Below, piece by piece: positions 28,232-36,738 of a stretch of 64,000 nucleotides of DNA. Source of the stretch: Pararhodobacter zhoushanensis (GTDB taxonomy: Bacteria > Pseudomonadota > Alphaproteobacteria > Rhodobacterales > Rhodobacteraceae); NCBI RefSeq assembly GCF_003990445.1, contig NZ_REEZ01000001.1:748358-812357 (forward strand), read 5' to 3'. The first letter of the stretch is position 1. Each line of letters begins with the position of its first letter. The position numbers and the translations under genes were made by a program. The notes under the pieces were generated by a model that ran no database searches, was not told the origin of the DNA, and saw nothing but the letters and a program-made list of their open reading frames with translations.

Positions 28232-28251
28232 GCATATCATTTGTGATATGC
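28232..28251. promoter_or_regulatory. LysR-type operator candidate between chvE-like and gbpR-like genes
   Basis: GCATATCA-TTTG-TGATATGC is a perfect 8-bp inverted repeat with a 4-base spacer. It ends 8 bases before the regulator's ATG at 28260 and lies 132 bases before the binding-protein start. This position fits autoregulation plus activation of the sugar operon by the adjacent LysR-family protein. Confidence 0.7.
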
Positions 28252-28259
28252 TCTGCGGC

Positions 28260-29177
28260 ATGACCCTTGCTCATCGCCTGAAACCCGCGCATCTGCGCCT
28301 GATCCTGAAGATCGCCGAAACCGGCAAATTGCAGACGGCCGCCACCAGTCTGGCCATGTCGCAACCCGCCGCCTCGCGCATGCTGTCCGAGATCGAAACC
28401 CTTGCCGACGCCGAACTCTTCGAGCGTCACGCCAAGGGCATGACCCCCACCTTGGCCGGCGCCGCCTTTGTCCGCCATGCGCGGGTGATCGTGCAGGGCT
28501 TTGACCGCCTTGACCTTGAGGTGTCAGACCTGAAAAGCGGGCGCGGCGGGATGGTGCGCATTGGCTCGGTGACCGGGCCGGTTGCGGGATCGCTGGTGCC
28601 CGCGATCCGTCAGGTGAAAACCCGTGCGCCGACCATCGAGATCACCATCGAGGTCGCGCCCTCGGTCTCGCTGGTGCGGGGGCTGGTGGAGGGAAACTTC
28701 GACTTCATCATTGCCCGCCTGCCCCCCGATGCCGACAGCCGCGACTTCCGCGTCTACCCGGCCCGCGACGAGGTGGTCACCTTGGTGGTGCGACAAGATC
28801 ACCCGATGGCGGGCCGCCAGAACGTCAGCCTGAGCGACCTGACCGGCTATGAATGGGTGATTCAGGAACGCGGTTCGCCCATCCGCCGCGCGGTGGACGG
28901 GGCGTTCCACGCCAACCGGCTGGCGATGCCGCCGCATATCACCAACAGCTCGTCCTTGCTGGTGGCGCTGGCGATTCTGGAGAAATCCGACGCCATCTCG
29001 CCGCAGTCCCGGGAGGTTGCGCAGCTGCTCACCCGCGACGGGCTGAACGCCCGGCTGAGCATGCTGGATATCGATCAGGATATCTTTGTCGCGCCCTTTT
29101 TCCTGATCCAGCTTGAGGGTCGCAAACTGTCACGGATCGCTGAAATCGTGCTGGAAACCCTGCTGCGCGAAATCTGA
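28260..29177 (+). CDS. gbpR: LysR-family regulator, GbpR/GguR-like
   Basis: This 305-residue protein has an N-terminal winged helix (LRLILKIAETGKLQTAATSLAMSQPAASRML) and a LysR substrate-binding domain (VRIGSVTGPVAGSLVPAIRQ onward). Its position divergent from the chvE-ggu-ara-dgo operon and its style match GbpR/GguR regulators of galactose and arabinose use. The likely inducer is a pathway intermediate such as a 2-keto-3-deoxy acid, by analogy. An ATG at 28248 is an alternative start but would begin inside the palindrome. Confidence 0.85.
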   Translation: MTLAHRLKPAHLRLILKIAETGKLQTAATSLAMSQPAASRMLSEIETLADAELFERHAKGMTPTLAGAAFVRHARVIVQGFDRLDLEVSDLKSGRGGMVRIGSVTGPVAGSLVPAIRQVKTRAPTIEITIEVAPSVSLVRGLVEGNFDFIIARLPPDADSRDFRVYPARDEVVTLVVRQDHPMAGRQNVSLSDLTGYEWVIQERGSPIRRAVDGAFHANRLAMPPHITNSSSLLVALAILEKSDAISPQSREVAQLLTRDGLNARLSMLDIDQDIFVAPFFLIQLEGRKLSRIAEIVLETLLREI

Positions 29178-29194
29178 CCGGCGGGCCACGCCCG

Positions 29195-29220
29195 CGCGAA
29201 ACGGGCAAACGGGTTTCGCG
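29195..29220 (+). terminator. Hairpin after gbpR-like gene
   Basis: CGCGAAAC and GTTTCGCG form an 8-bp perfect stem 18 bases past the stop at 29177. Further pairing is possible between GCCA and TGGC outside it. No T-tract follows, so it is at best a weak or factor-assisted terminator. Confidence 0.4.
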
Positions 29221-29253
29221 TGGCGATTGTCTCGCAACGGCCCAAGCGCAGCC

Positions 29254-29282
29254 TTGACAGCTGTTTTCTATCAGTTTTATCC
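29254..29282 (+). promoter_or_regulatory. Sigma-70-type promoter for the GT61-like gene
   Basis: TTGACA at 29254-29259, a 17-base spacer and TTATCC at 29277-29282 give a near-consensus -35 and a weaker -10. TTTTAT at 29275 is an alternative -10 with a shorter spacer. The remaining 120 or so bases to the start at 29406 would be a 5' leader. Confidence 0.55.
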
Positions 29283-29405
29283 TTGAGCGTCTTCAGTTGC
29301 ACAGAATGGCTGACCCATAAGGACCGCTTGGCCCGCTTGGGTATGTTGGCCGTCGATTAACCCGTAACGGCTTTTACTCTTCCGTTGCCTGAAAAGGAGA
29401 AAGCC

Positions 29406-31391
29406 GTGAGCCCTTCGGAAAGCGACACCGCCGCGCGGCAAGTACCCGCCACGCGCAGGCTGGCCCCGCTTCAGTCGTTTCAGAATGTCCTCGCCGGCCC
29501 CTCGCCCAACCGCATGACGCCCGGTGTCCATTGGCCCGATTTCGAGAACCAGACCCATGCGCGCCTGTGGCGTGGCAGTCGGCGTGTGTGTACCCTGCCC
29601 GAGATCCAGCATGACGGCAGCACGCGGATCACCGAGCCGGGCCTGTTCGTGTCGATGTATGACAATCACTTTGGTCACATGGTCGCCGAAACCATCCCGC
29701 GCATCCCGCAATCACTGGCGGAAGCCCCGGATCTGCCCTTGTATTTCAGCGCGCGCGCGGGGTTTGGACTGGCCAACGTCAGCCCGATGTTTCGCAGTGT
29801 TCTGGGCTGGCTGAACGTCCCTCTGGACCAGATCCGGTTCATCGGCCACCCCACCGAGTTTCGCGACCTGACGATCGCGATGCAGGCCGAACACCTTGAC
29901 GGACCGCCGACCGCCGAAGAATACCTGCCTTTGCTCGAGGCGCGCATTGCCGGACAACTCGACATGCCGCGTCCCGAAGGGATCGCTTTTGTCAGCCGCG
30001 CCGCGCTTGCACCGGAAAAGGGTCGTCACGCCGGAGAGCGCTATCTGGCCGACTGCCTCGACGGTCTTGGGGTGCGTGTCGTGTATCCCGAGAACCTGAC
30101 TCTGCACGAGCAGATGAAGGCCTATGCTTCGGCAAAATACCTTGTGTTTTCTGAAGGTTCCGCACTTCATGGCCGCCAGCTGCTGGGGCGGATCGATCAG
30201 CATATCTCAATCCTGCGTCGTCGCCTGCGCAGCACCATTGCACAGCACCAGATCGCCCCGCGCAGCGCGTCGCTCACCTATGTCGGCAGTTTTGGCGGCT
30301 CTCTGCTGACGACCGACGAGGACGGGCGAAAAATCGATCATTCGATGATGTCGTTTTATGCCGTCGCGCCGGTGATTGAGCATTTCGAAAGCCTCGGCGT
30401 GCCGCTGAGGACTGTATGGGACTGGGCGGCATACAACCGCGCGCGTGATGCCGATGTCATGGCCTGGGTCGGGGCGATGTACGACCCGAAGGTCTTTAGC
30501 TGGCTCAAGCCCCACAACACCGACGCCTACCTCCTCGACCAGTTGGAACCGCTGGGTCTGGGTCATCTGCGCACACCGATCCATGCGCTGATCCGTCTGA
30601 TGCGCCCCGAAGGCACCCCGGCTTCGCCCCCCGCAACAAAGGCGCAGCCCGCTGCCGCGCCGGGGACAACCGACTTTGCCATTCGCGGAGAGGCAGGCGT
30701 AGATATCTTCACCCGGCTGGAGGACGTGGGCGCAAATCGCCCGCGCTATCTGTGCCTTGCGACGGTTGTCGACATCGGGGGCGTCGCCAGCGTGCAGATG
30801 CACGAACCGACGCACAGGCGCGATGCGCGCGACCTGGCCCGTCTGGCCAAAGCCTTTGCGCAGGACGCGGCGCTGAGCCAAAGCTTTTCACTGACCGACG
30901 CCTCTGCCTGGCCCCGCGCCGGGCACGGCGAAAGCGGGAACAGCCTGTTGCAATACGCGGCGTTCTTTCTGGCATGGCAAGAAGCGGACGCCGCGTCACA
31001 ACACTTCCTGGAGCAGCTCAACCGGGTGATTGCAAGCCTGTCCAATCATCCGGGTGCCCTGTCTGCCCCCGTGGCTCTGCTCTATAATTTCAACCGGATA
31101 AGCGTGGGCGTACAGGTCGCGCGCCGGGTGACTGCGGTGCTGTCGCAATGGATCGCGATGCAGCAATGGCCCGCCGGTACGCGCGACAGCACGGGTCACG
31201 CGATGCGCCTGCTGGGCGATCTGTGCACACGCGGTGCCGAGCCTGAGCTGGCGCTGTCGTGCTACGAGATCGCGCTGCACGCCGGCGACAACGGGTTCCG
31301 CCGCCGCAAGGCGTATGAGGCCGCGCGCGCCTTGGGAGACAGGCCCAAGATGGAGCTGCATCTTGGGGCGCTCAAGCGGTTCGAGGCCTGA
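29406..31391 (+). CDS. Glycosyltransferase family 61 (DUF563)-like protein with C-terminal extension
   Basis: This 661-residue protein starts at the GTG at 29406, which follows AAGGAGAAAGCC; a TTG at 29385 is less likely. Residues about 60-350 resemble GT61/DUF563: NHFGHMVAETIPRI near the start, AYASAKYLVFSEGSALHG where these enzymes bind donor, and a GRIDQHISIL segment. The Ala/Pro-rich linker at about 408-430 joins a C-terminal half of unknown type, with a helical LALSCYEIALHAGDNGFRRR stretch that looks like a TPR-type repeat. No signal peptide is seen. It may decorate a surface polysaccharide. It ends four bases from a convergent gene. Confidence 0.75.
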   Translation: MSPSESDTAARQVPATRRLAPLQSFQNVLAGPSPNRMTPGVHWPDFENQTHARLWRGSRRVCTLPEIQHDGSTRITEPGLFVSMYDNHFGHMVAETIPRIPQSLAEAPDLPLYFSARAGFGLANVSPMFRSVLGWLNVPLDQIRFIGHPTEFRDLTIAMQAEHLDGPPTAEEYLPLLEARIAGQLDMPRPEGIAFVSRAALAPEKGRHAGERYLADCLDGLGVRVVYPENLTLHEQMKAYASAKYLVFSEGSALHGRQLLGRIDQHISILRRRLRSTIAQHQIAPRSASLTYVGSFGGSLLTTDEDGRKIDHSMMSFYAVAPVIEHFESLGVPLRTVWDWAAYNRARDADVMAWVGAMYDPKVFSWLKPHNTDAYLLDQLEPLGLGHLRTPIHALIRLMRPEGTPASPPATKAQPAAAPGTTDFAIRGEAGVDIFTRLEDVGANRPRYLCLATVVDIGGVASVQMHEPTHRRDARDLARLAKAFAQDAALSQSFSLTDASAWPRAGHGESGNSLLQYAAFFLAWQEADAASQHFLEQLNRVIASLSNHPGALSAPVALLYNFNRISVGVQVARRVTAVLSQWIAMQQWPAGTRDSTGHAMRLLGDLCTRGAEPELALSCYEIALHAGDNGFRRRKAYEAARALGDRPKMELHLGALKRFEA

Positions 31392-31395
31392 CGCC

Positions 31396-32742
31396 TCAGC
31401 CGCCTGCCCGTGCGCGGGCCTGGCGGGCCTGTTCGGGCAAACCGACCTGCTCATAGACCTGCGCCAGCAGCCGGTTGAGCGGGATGCCGTCCGGGTCATA
31501 GGTGCGGCGCATTTCAAGCACCTGCTGCGCGGTTGACGCCTCGCCTGCCTTGATCAGCGCATCAAGGTGGATCTGGTCAAAGAAGTCCCGCTGTGCGTGC
31601 GAGCCGCCGATTTCCTGTAGCCGCGGCAACGCGCGCCCCAGTTCACGCGCCGCCGTGACCGCGTCACCCGCCGCATGGGCCATGATGCCCGTCGCTGCCG
31701 GGAGCGCTACATCCGCCCAGGCCGCCTGATCATGGGCCGTTGTGGCGGCGCGGTTGCGGATTGCCTCCATCAGCGTCTCAGCCTCGGGCCGACCCGCGCG
31801 CGCCAGCGCATAGAGGTACTGCAACGTCAGGAACGGTGACACCGTGTCCGCCCCCCGCGCCGCGATCCGGTCCGCGACATCGGCCCAACGATCCCCGACG
31901 TCGATCCCGGCAAACTCCATACGCGCCAGCAGCGAGGCCGCGCCGATCTGGTCCTGCGAGTAGTCTTTCTCACAGGCCCAGACATGTGCGTCATAGGTCG
32001 CCAGCACGTCATCCTGCCGGTCGCGGCTGATGTAGAACAGCGCCAGATGCCACCAGTTATGCGTGTGCATGAAGGAATTGAGGCCCTGCCACGTCGGCGC
32101 AACCTCTTCCAGAAAGGCGATCCCCTCATCCACCCGCGCTTGCGTCAGCATCACGTGCGCCAGCGCGTGATGCGCCCACGGGTCGGTCGGTTCGATGGCG
32201 ATGGCGCAGCGGGCCGAGGCCTCGGCGTCGGCCATCAGGTGACATTGCTCATAGCCAAAGGCGATCATGCCATGGACATAGGGCATCTGGGCGCAGGCGG
32301 GCAGCGCGTGCAGGGCCATGCGCAGCATCCCCGTGGCATCGCCCAGATTGAACAGGTGGTACTGCCCCAGCTTGATGATCGCCAGATCGGTCGGGTATTC
32401 GCGCGCGATGGCCTCGCAGCGGCGGATGGTTTCGGGAATGTCGCCCGCCACCCACGCCGCCAGCACCTGCGCATTGGCCTTTTCGCGCGGCGTTCCCGCC
32501 GCTTTCAGCGCGCGCTCCAGATAGGGCGCGGCAAGCGCCGGAGCCGCGGGCGATTCAAGGAACATCCACAAAAAGCCAGTATAGGTGTTGCCCAGACAGC
32601 TGCCCGGATGGTCCTCGATCAGGCCCATGAGGGTCACTGCCTGCGTCTGATAGGCCAGAACGCCCTGCAGGAAATCGTTGATCGCCGCGACAAGTGCGGG
32701 GGCGGTGTCGGTGATCTCGTTGCCAAGCTGGTCGCGGGTCAT
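31396..32742 (-). CDS. TTC38-like tetratricopeptide-repeat protein
   Basis: This 448-residue protein is all-helical by appearance, with TPR-like stretches (EASARCAIAIEPTDPWAHHALAHVMLTQ and QVLEMRRTYDPDGIPLNRLLAQVYEQ, cited in part) and the invariant-looking MHTHNWWHLALFYI motif characteristic of the TTC38 family. The function of that family is unknown. It is the last gene of the ten-gene operon, and its ATG overlaps the hydrolase stop by four bases (ATGA), so it is probably needed with those enzymes. Confidence 0.8.
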   Translation of the reverse strand: MTRDQLGNEITDTAPALVAAINDFLQGVLAYQTQAVTLMGLIEDHPGSCLGNTYTGFLWMFLESPAAPALAAPYLERALKAAGTPREKANAQVLAAWVAGDIPETIRRCEAIAREYPTDLAIIKLGQYHLFNLGDATGMLRMALHALPACAQMPYVHGMIAFGYEQCHLMADAEASARCAIAIEPTDPWAHHALAHVMLTQARVDEGIAFLEEVAPTWQGLNSFMHTHNWWHLALFYISRDRQDDVLATYDAHVWACEKDYSQDQIGAASLLARMEFAGIDVGDRWADVADRIAARGADTVSPFLTLQYLYALARAGRPEAETLMEAIRNRAATTAHDQAAWADVALPAATGIMAHAAGDAVTAARELGRALPRLQEIGGSHAQRDFFDQIHLDALIKAGEASTAQQVLEMRRTYDPDGIPLNRLLAQVYEQVGLPEQARQARARAGG

Positions 32743-33542
32743 TGCGCGGTCTCCGTCAGAAACGGGAGCAGCGCCGCGAGCGTCGCGGCGGGCGCGTCCC
32801 AGTGGATTGAATGCCCGGCCTCGGGGATCGTGGCGATGGTCAGATCGGCAATCGGGGCAAGGGCTGCCCGCGCCGCCGCCTCGGGGATCAGCAGATCGCT
32901 GCCCGCCAGAACCGAGAGCGTCGGGCAGCGCACCAGCGCGGGCAGTTCGCTGGCGTCGGTCTTGTGCAACGCGGCGACCTGTGCGGCCATGGCGGCGGGG
33001 GATTGCGCGTGCGGATAGGCCAGCGACTGCGCGATGGCGGCGTCCAGTTGACCGGGGACATCGAAGAACCGGGGGTGGAACAGCCACGGCAGGAACGCCC
33101 GCAGCCAGAGGTCAGGCGCTTGGCCCTCGGCCCGCAGGCGCAGCATCAGATCAAAAAGTGCGACGTTGCGCCCCGCCGAGACCGGCGCGCTGGCCAGCAA
33201 GCCCAGGCGTGCCACCGTTTCCGGGGCCGTTGCCGCCATCCGCAGCGCGATCATCCCGCCCAGCGAATGCCCGACCACCGCCACCGGGCCAAGATCCAGA
33301 TGCGCGGCCAGCGCCAGCGCGTCATCCGCCCAATGCTCCAGCGACAGCGGCGCGTCCTGCGGCGTGGTGCGCCCGGTGCTGCGGTTGTCGGGGCGGATGA
33401 CGGTGAAGTGCTCGGCCAGCGGCGCGACCAGCGGACCCCAACTGGCGCTGTCACTGGCGGTCCCGGCGATCAGCATCAGGGGTGGGCCGCTGCCGTCGAT
33501 CTCGTAATGCAGGGTGACGTCGGACAGCGCGAGCGTGGGCAT
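32739..33542 (-). CDS. Alpha/beta-fold hydrolase
   Basis: This 267-residue alpha/beta hydrolase has the oxyanion region GPPLMLIAGTASDSASW, the nucleophile elbow GHSLGGM, an acid candidate in GSDLLIP and the catalytic His in GHSIHWD. The family includes lactonases, esterases and 3-oxoadipate enol-lactonase-like enzymes. It is start-stop coupled to the P1 hydrolase gene upstream (TGATG) and the TPR gene downstream. Confidence 0.88.
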   Translation of the reverse strand: MPTLALSDVTLHYEIDGSGPPLMLIAGTASDSASWGPLVAPLAEHFTVIRPDNRSTGRTTPQDAPLSLEHWADDALALAAHLDLGPVAVVGHSLGGMIALRMAATAPETVARLGLLASAPVSAGRNVALFDLMLRLRAEGQAPDLWLRAFLPWLFHPRFFDVPGQLDAAIAQSLAYPHAQSPAAMAAQVAALHKTDASELPALVRCPTLSVLAGSDLLIPEAAARAALAPIADLTIATIPEAGHSIHWDAPAATLAALLPFLTETAQ

Positions 33543-34564
33543 CAGGACCTCCGGTAACAGGGCAGCAGATCGCCCGGGGCGGGTGTCGCCTCATACACCG
33601 CACGGGCGATGGCGCGGCTCAGGCACAGGGCAGCGGCGTGTCCGATGTCGGCCAGTTCGAAATCCGTCGGCGTGGTGCCCGTGGCGGTCGACAGCGCAAA
33701 GACCAGATCGCCGTCGCCGGGCGTATGCGCGGGCACAATGGCGCGGGCTATGCCGTCATGCGCGGCGACGCTCAGGCGGTGGCATTGCGCCTTGGTCAGC
33801 GCGCGGTCGGTGGCGACGATAGCGATGGTGGTATTGGTCAGGGGCGGCGCGGTCATGGTGCCGAAAAGCGCGTCCTTTTTGGCCGAGACCAGCGGGCCGC
33901 AGTATCCGCCCTCGGGATCCGGCCCCGCACCGCCAAACTCGCCGTCCAGTTCAAAGGGAGCCGCCCAGAAGTGCCGCTCGCCCGGCGTGGTGACGCTTCC
34001 CACCGGGTTCACCGCGACCAGCGCGCCAACCGTGGTGCCATCCTCAAGCACCAGCGACGCCGAGCCAAGGCCCCCCTTCTGCATCGCCGCCAGCGCACCC
34101 GTTCCGGCACCGGCAGTGCCCAGATCGAACGCCTGCCCGGCCGCTGCCAGCGCCGCGCGACCCAGAGCGCGGTAGGGGTTCTCGTCCCAGTCCTTGTCAC
34201 CGTCGTTGAGCAGATCGAACAGGATCGCGCCGGGCACCAGCGGGATCACCGCCCGGCCGACCTGCACGCCACGCCCGGCGGCCCGCAGCCCGTCCATCAC
34301 GCCCGAGCAGGCATCGAGCCCAAAGGCCGAGCCGCCCGACAACACCAGCGCATCCACCGCCACGGCGGATTTGTCGGGGGCCAGCAGATCCGTCTCGCGC
34401 GTGCCCGGTGCGCCGCCCATGACATGCACCCCGGCCACGAACGGCGCGTCGCCGGTCAGCACGGTGACGCCTGATTTCAGCCCCGCATCCTGCGCATTGC
34501 CGACCCGCAGACCCGCCACATCGGTGATCAGGTTGCGCGGTCCGGGCTTATATGCAGCGGCCAC
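33542..34564 (-). CDS. P1-family (S58/DmpA) aminopeptidase or amidohydrolase
   Basis: This 340-residue protein starts at a GTG at 34564 preceded by GGAGGTTGAC; an ATG at 34585 is the alternative. Motifs ITDVAGLRVGNA, ALVLSGGSAFGLDA, GAILFDL and the self-processing region near LTNTTIAIVATD match the DmpA / L-aminopeptidase-D-esterase / nylon-oligomer hydrolase family. These Ntn-type enzymes cleave amide bonds, some in beta-peptides or cyclic or linear amides. This is the clearest clue that the operon handles an amide-like substrate. The gene overlaps the end of the SDR gene. Confidence 0.88.
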   Translation of the reverse strand: MAAAYKPGPRNLITDVAGLRVGNAQDAGLKSGVTVLTGDAPFVAGVHVMGGAPGTRETDLLAPDKSAVAVDALVLSGGSAFGLDACSGVMDGLRAAGRGVQVGRAVIPLVPGAILFDLLNDGDKDWDENPYRALGRAALAAAGQAFDLGTAGAGTGALAAMQKGGLGSASLVLEDGTTVGALVAVNPVGSVTTPGERHFWAAPFELDGEFGGAGPDPEGGYCGPLVSAKKDALFGTMTAPPLTNTTIAIVATDRALTKAQCHRLSVAAHDGIARAIVPAHTPGDGDLVFALSTATGTTPTDFELADIGHAAALCLSRAIARAVYEATPAPGDLLPCYRRS

Positions 34565-35285
34565 CGTCAACCTCCATCGCCACACCGGTGATCATCGACG
34601 CCTCGTCCGAGCATAGGAAACACGCGGCGTTGCCCATGTCCTCGGCGGTCGAGAACCGGCCCAGCGGGATGGTGGACAGGAATTTCGCGCGGATTTCCGG
34701 CGTGTCCTGCCCCATGAAGGACTTGAGCAGCGGGGTCTCTCCGGCCACCGGGTTCAGCGCATTGACCCGGATGCCGAAGGGCGCAAGTTCAACGGCCAGC
34801 GAGCGCGTGGCGGTGATCACCCAGCCTTTGGACGCGTTGTACCAGCTCAGGTTCGGGCGCGGCGAGACGCCAGCGGTCGAGGCGATGTTCAGGATATTGC
34901 CCGAACGACGCTCTTTGAACCCCGGCACAAAAACCTGCGTCATCAGGTAGATGGCCTTCATGTTGACCGCGACGATGCGGTCAAAGTCAGCCTCGCTCAC
35001 GGCATCGGTGGGCGTCGGCAAATGCGTGACGCCCGCGTTGTTGACGACGATATCCACCGGCCCGATCGCCAGCGCCGCATCGCGCATCGCTTCAACACTG
35101 GCGCGGTCGGCGACGTTGCAGGTCTGCGCCGTGCCGCCGATCTCTTTCGCCACCTCTGCCGCCGCGTCGCCGTTGATGTCGGCGACGATGACATGCGCGC
35201 CCTCAGCCGCGAATTTGCGCGCGATCCCGGCACCAAAGCCCGAGCCTGCGCCGGTCACGATCGCGATTTTGCCCTGAAGTCTCAT
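34548..35285 (-). CDS. Short-chain dehydrogenase/reductase
   Basis: This 245-residue classical SDR has TGAGSGFGAGIA (cofactor), NNAGVTH, the catalytic Ser in IASTAG and the YNASK motif. The Asp in VADING suggests NAD preference. It would oxidise or reduce a hydroxyl/keto intermediate. The start at 35285 lies just inside the preceding gene's end region, and a more upstream ATG at 35297 would overlap that gene. Confidence 0.88.
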   Translation of the reverse strand: MRLQGKIAIVTGAGSGFGAGIARKFAAEGAHVIVADINGDAAAEVAKEIGGTAQTCNVADRASVEAMRDAALAIGPVDIVVNNAGVTHLPTPTDAVSEADFDRIVAVNMKAIYLMTQVFVPGFKERRSGNILNIASTAGVSPRPNLSWYNASKGWVITATRSLAVELAPFGIRVNALNPVAGETPLLKSFMGQDTPEIRAKFLSTIPLGRFSTAEDMGNAACFLCSDEASMITGVAMEVDGGRCI

Positions 35286-35289
35286 CTTA

Positions 35290-36738
35290 TCACCCATGCC
35301 ATGCTGCGACTGTCTTGAGTTGCGAGAACCCGTAGAGCGCCTCGAAGCCTTTTTCGCGCCCGTGACCGGATTTTCCAACCCCGCCGAAGGGCAGTTCCAC
35401 ACCGCCCCCGGCACCGTAATTGTTCAAGAACACCTGCCCCGCGTGCAGCGCCTTGGCCAACCGCATCTGCCGCGCACCGTCGCGGGTCCAGACGGCGGCG
35501 ACCAGCCCGTAGTCGGTGGAATTGGCGATCCGCAGGGCTTCGGCCTCGTCCTCGAACGGGATCAGCACCTGCACGGGGCCAAAGATTTCCTGCTGGGCCA
35601 GCGCGTGATCCGAGGGCACCTCGGCAAACAGCGTCGGGCGGACGTAGTGGCCGGCGTTCCCGGCCTCAGGCGTCAGCACGCCCTCGGCGGCGATGGTCAG
35701 GTCGGCACCCTTGGCCAGATAGCCTTGCACGATGTCCTTCTGGCGGGCCGAGATCAGCGGACCGACCTTGGGGTCCGACAGCGCCGGACCGACGGTCAGC
35801 GCGCCATACGCCTGCGCCATCCGCTCGCGCACCGCGTCATAAACCCCGCGCTGCACCAGAATGCGCGACGAGGCCGAGCAGGTCTGCCCGGCGTTCTGGA
35901 TGCCCGCGTTGACCAGAAACGGCAGCGCGCGGTCCAGATCGGCGTCGTCAAACACGATCTGCGGCGACTTGCCGCCCAGTTCCAGCGTCACCGGCACGAC
36001 GTTCTTCGCCGCTGCGGTCTGGATCAGTGACCCAACCCCGACCGAGCCGGTAAACGACACATGCTGGATGCGCGGATGCCCGGCCAGTGCCGCCCCCGCC
36101 TCGGCCCCCAGCCCGGTCACCACATTGAGCGCCCCGGCGGGCAGCCCGGCATCGAGCGCCAGTTGCGCGAAGGCCAGCGCGGTCAGGCAGGCCTCTTCGG
36201 CGGGTTTGAGCACGCAGGCATTGCCCATCGCCAGCGCCGCCCCGACCGAGCGCCCGATGATCTGCATCGGGTAGTTCCACGGGATGATATGGCCGGTCAC
36301 GCCATGCGGTTCGCGCAGGGTGTAGACGGTGTAGCCGTCCAGATAGGGGATCGTCTCGCCCATGATCTTGTCGGCGGCCCCGCCGTAGAATTCCATGTAG
36401 CGCGCGAGTGCCACCGCATCGGCGCGGGCCTGCGTCAGCGGTTTGCCGACATCGCGGGCCTCCAGCTGCGCCAGTTCCTCGGTCCTGGTCAGGATCAGCT
36501 GACCCAGCCGGGTCAGGATGCGCCCGCGCTCCAGCGCCGTCATCCGGCCCCAGTCGCCCGCGCGAGCGGCGTGGGCGGCATCGACAGCCGCGTCGATCTC
36601 GCCGGCGCTGCCGCGGGCGATCTCGGTCAGGGTTTCGCCGGTCGAAGGGTCGCTCAATGTCAGGCGTTCAGCGCCCTGCGTCCAGTGCCCGCCGATCAAA
36701 TGACAGGCAACGGGAATTGCGAAGGATTCAAGAGGCAT
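35290..36738 (-). CDS. NAD(P)-dependent aldehyde dehydrogenase
   Basis: This 482-residue aldehyde dehydrogenase has IIPWNYPMQI (cofactor), FTGSVGVG, general base Glu in LELGGKSP, the nucleophile Cys in GQTCSASSR and a late EIFGPV. It is near betaine/aminoaldehyde dehydrogenases in style. Its substrate is not resolved. It overlaps the transporter ATPase gene upstream by 11 bases. Confidence 0.9.
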   Translation of the reverse strand: MPLESFAIPVACHLIGGHWTQGAERLTLSDPSTGETLTEIARGSAGEIDAAVDAAHAARAGDWGRMTALERGRILTRLGQLILTRTEELAQLEARDVGKPLTQARADAVALARYMEFYGGAADKIMGETIPYLDGYTVYTLREPHGVTGHIIPWNYPMQIIGRSVGAALAMGNACVLKPAEEACLTALAFAQLALDAGLPAGALNVVTGLGAEAGAALAGHPRIQHVSFTGSVGVGSLIQTAAAKNVVPVTLELGGKSPQIVFDDADLDRALPFLVNAGIQNAGQTCSASSRILVQRGVYDAVRERMAQAYGALTVGPALSDPKVGPLISARQKDIVQGYLAKGADLTIAAEGVLTPEAGNAGHYVRPTLFAEVPSDHALAQQEIFGPVQVLIPFEDEAEALRIANSTDYGLVAAVWTRDGARQMRLAKALHAGQVFLNNYGAGGGVELPFGGVGKSGHGREKGFEALYGFSQLKTVAAWHG

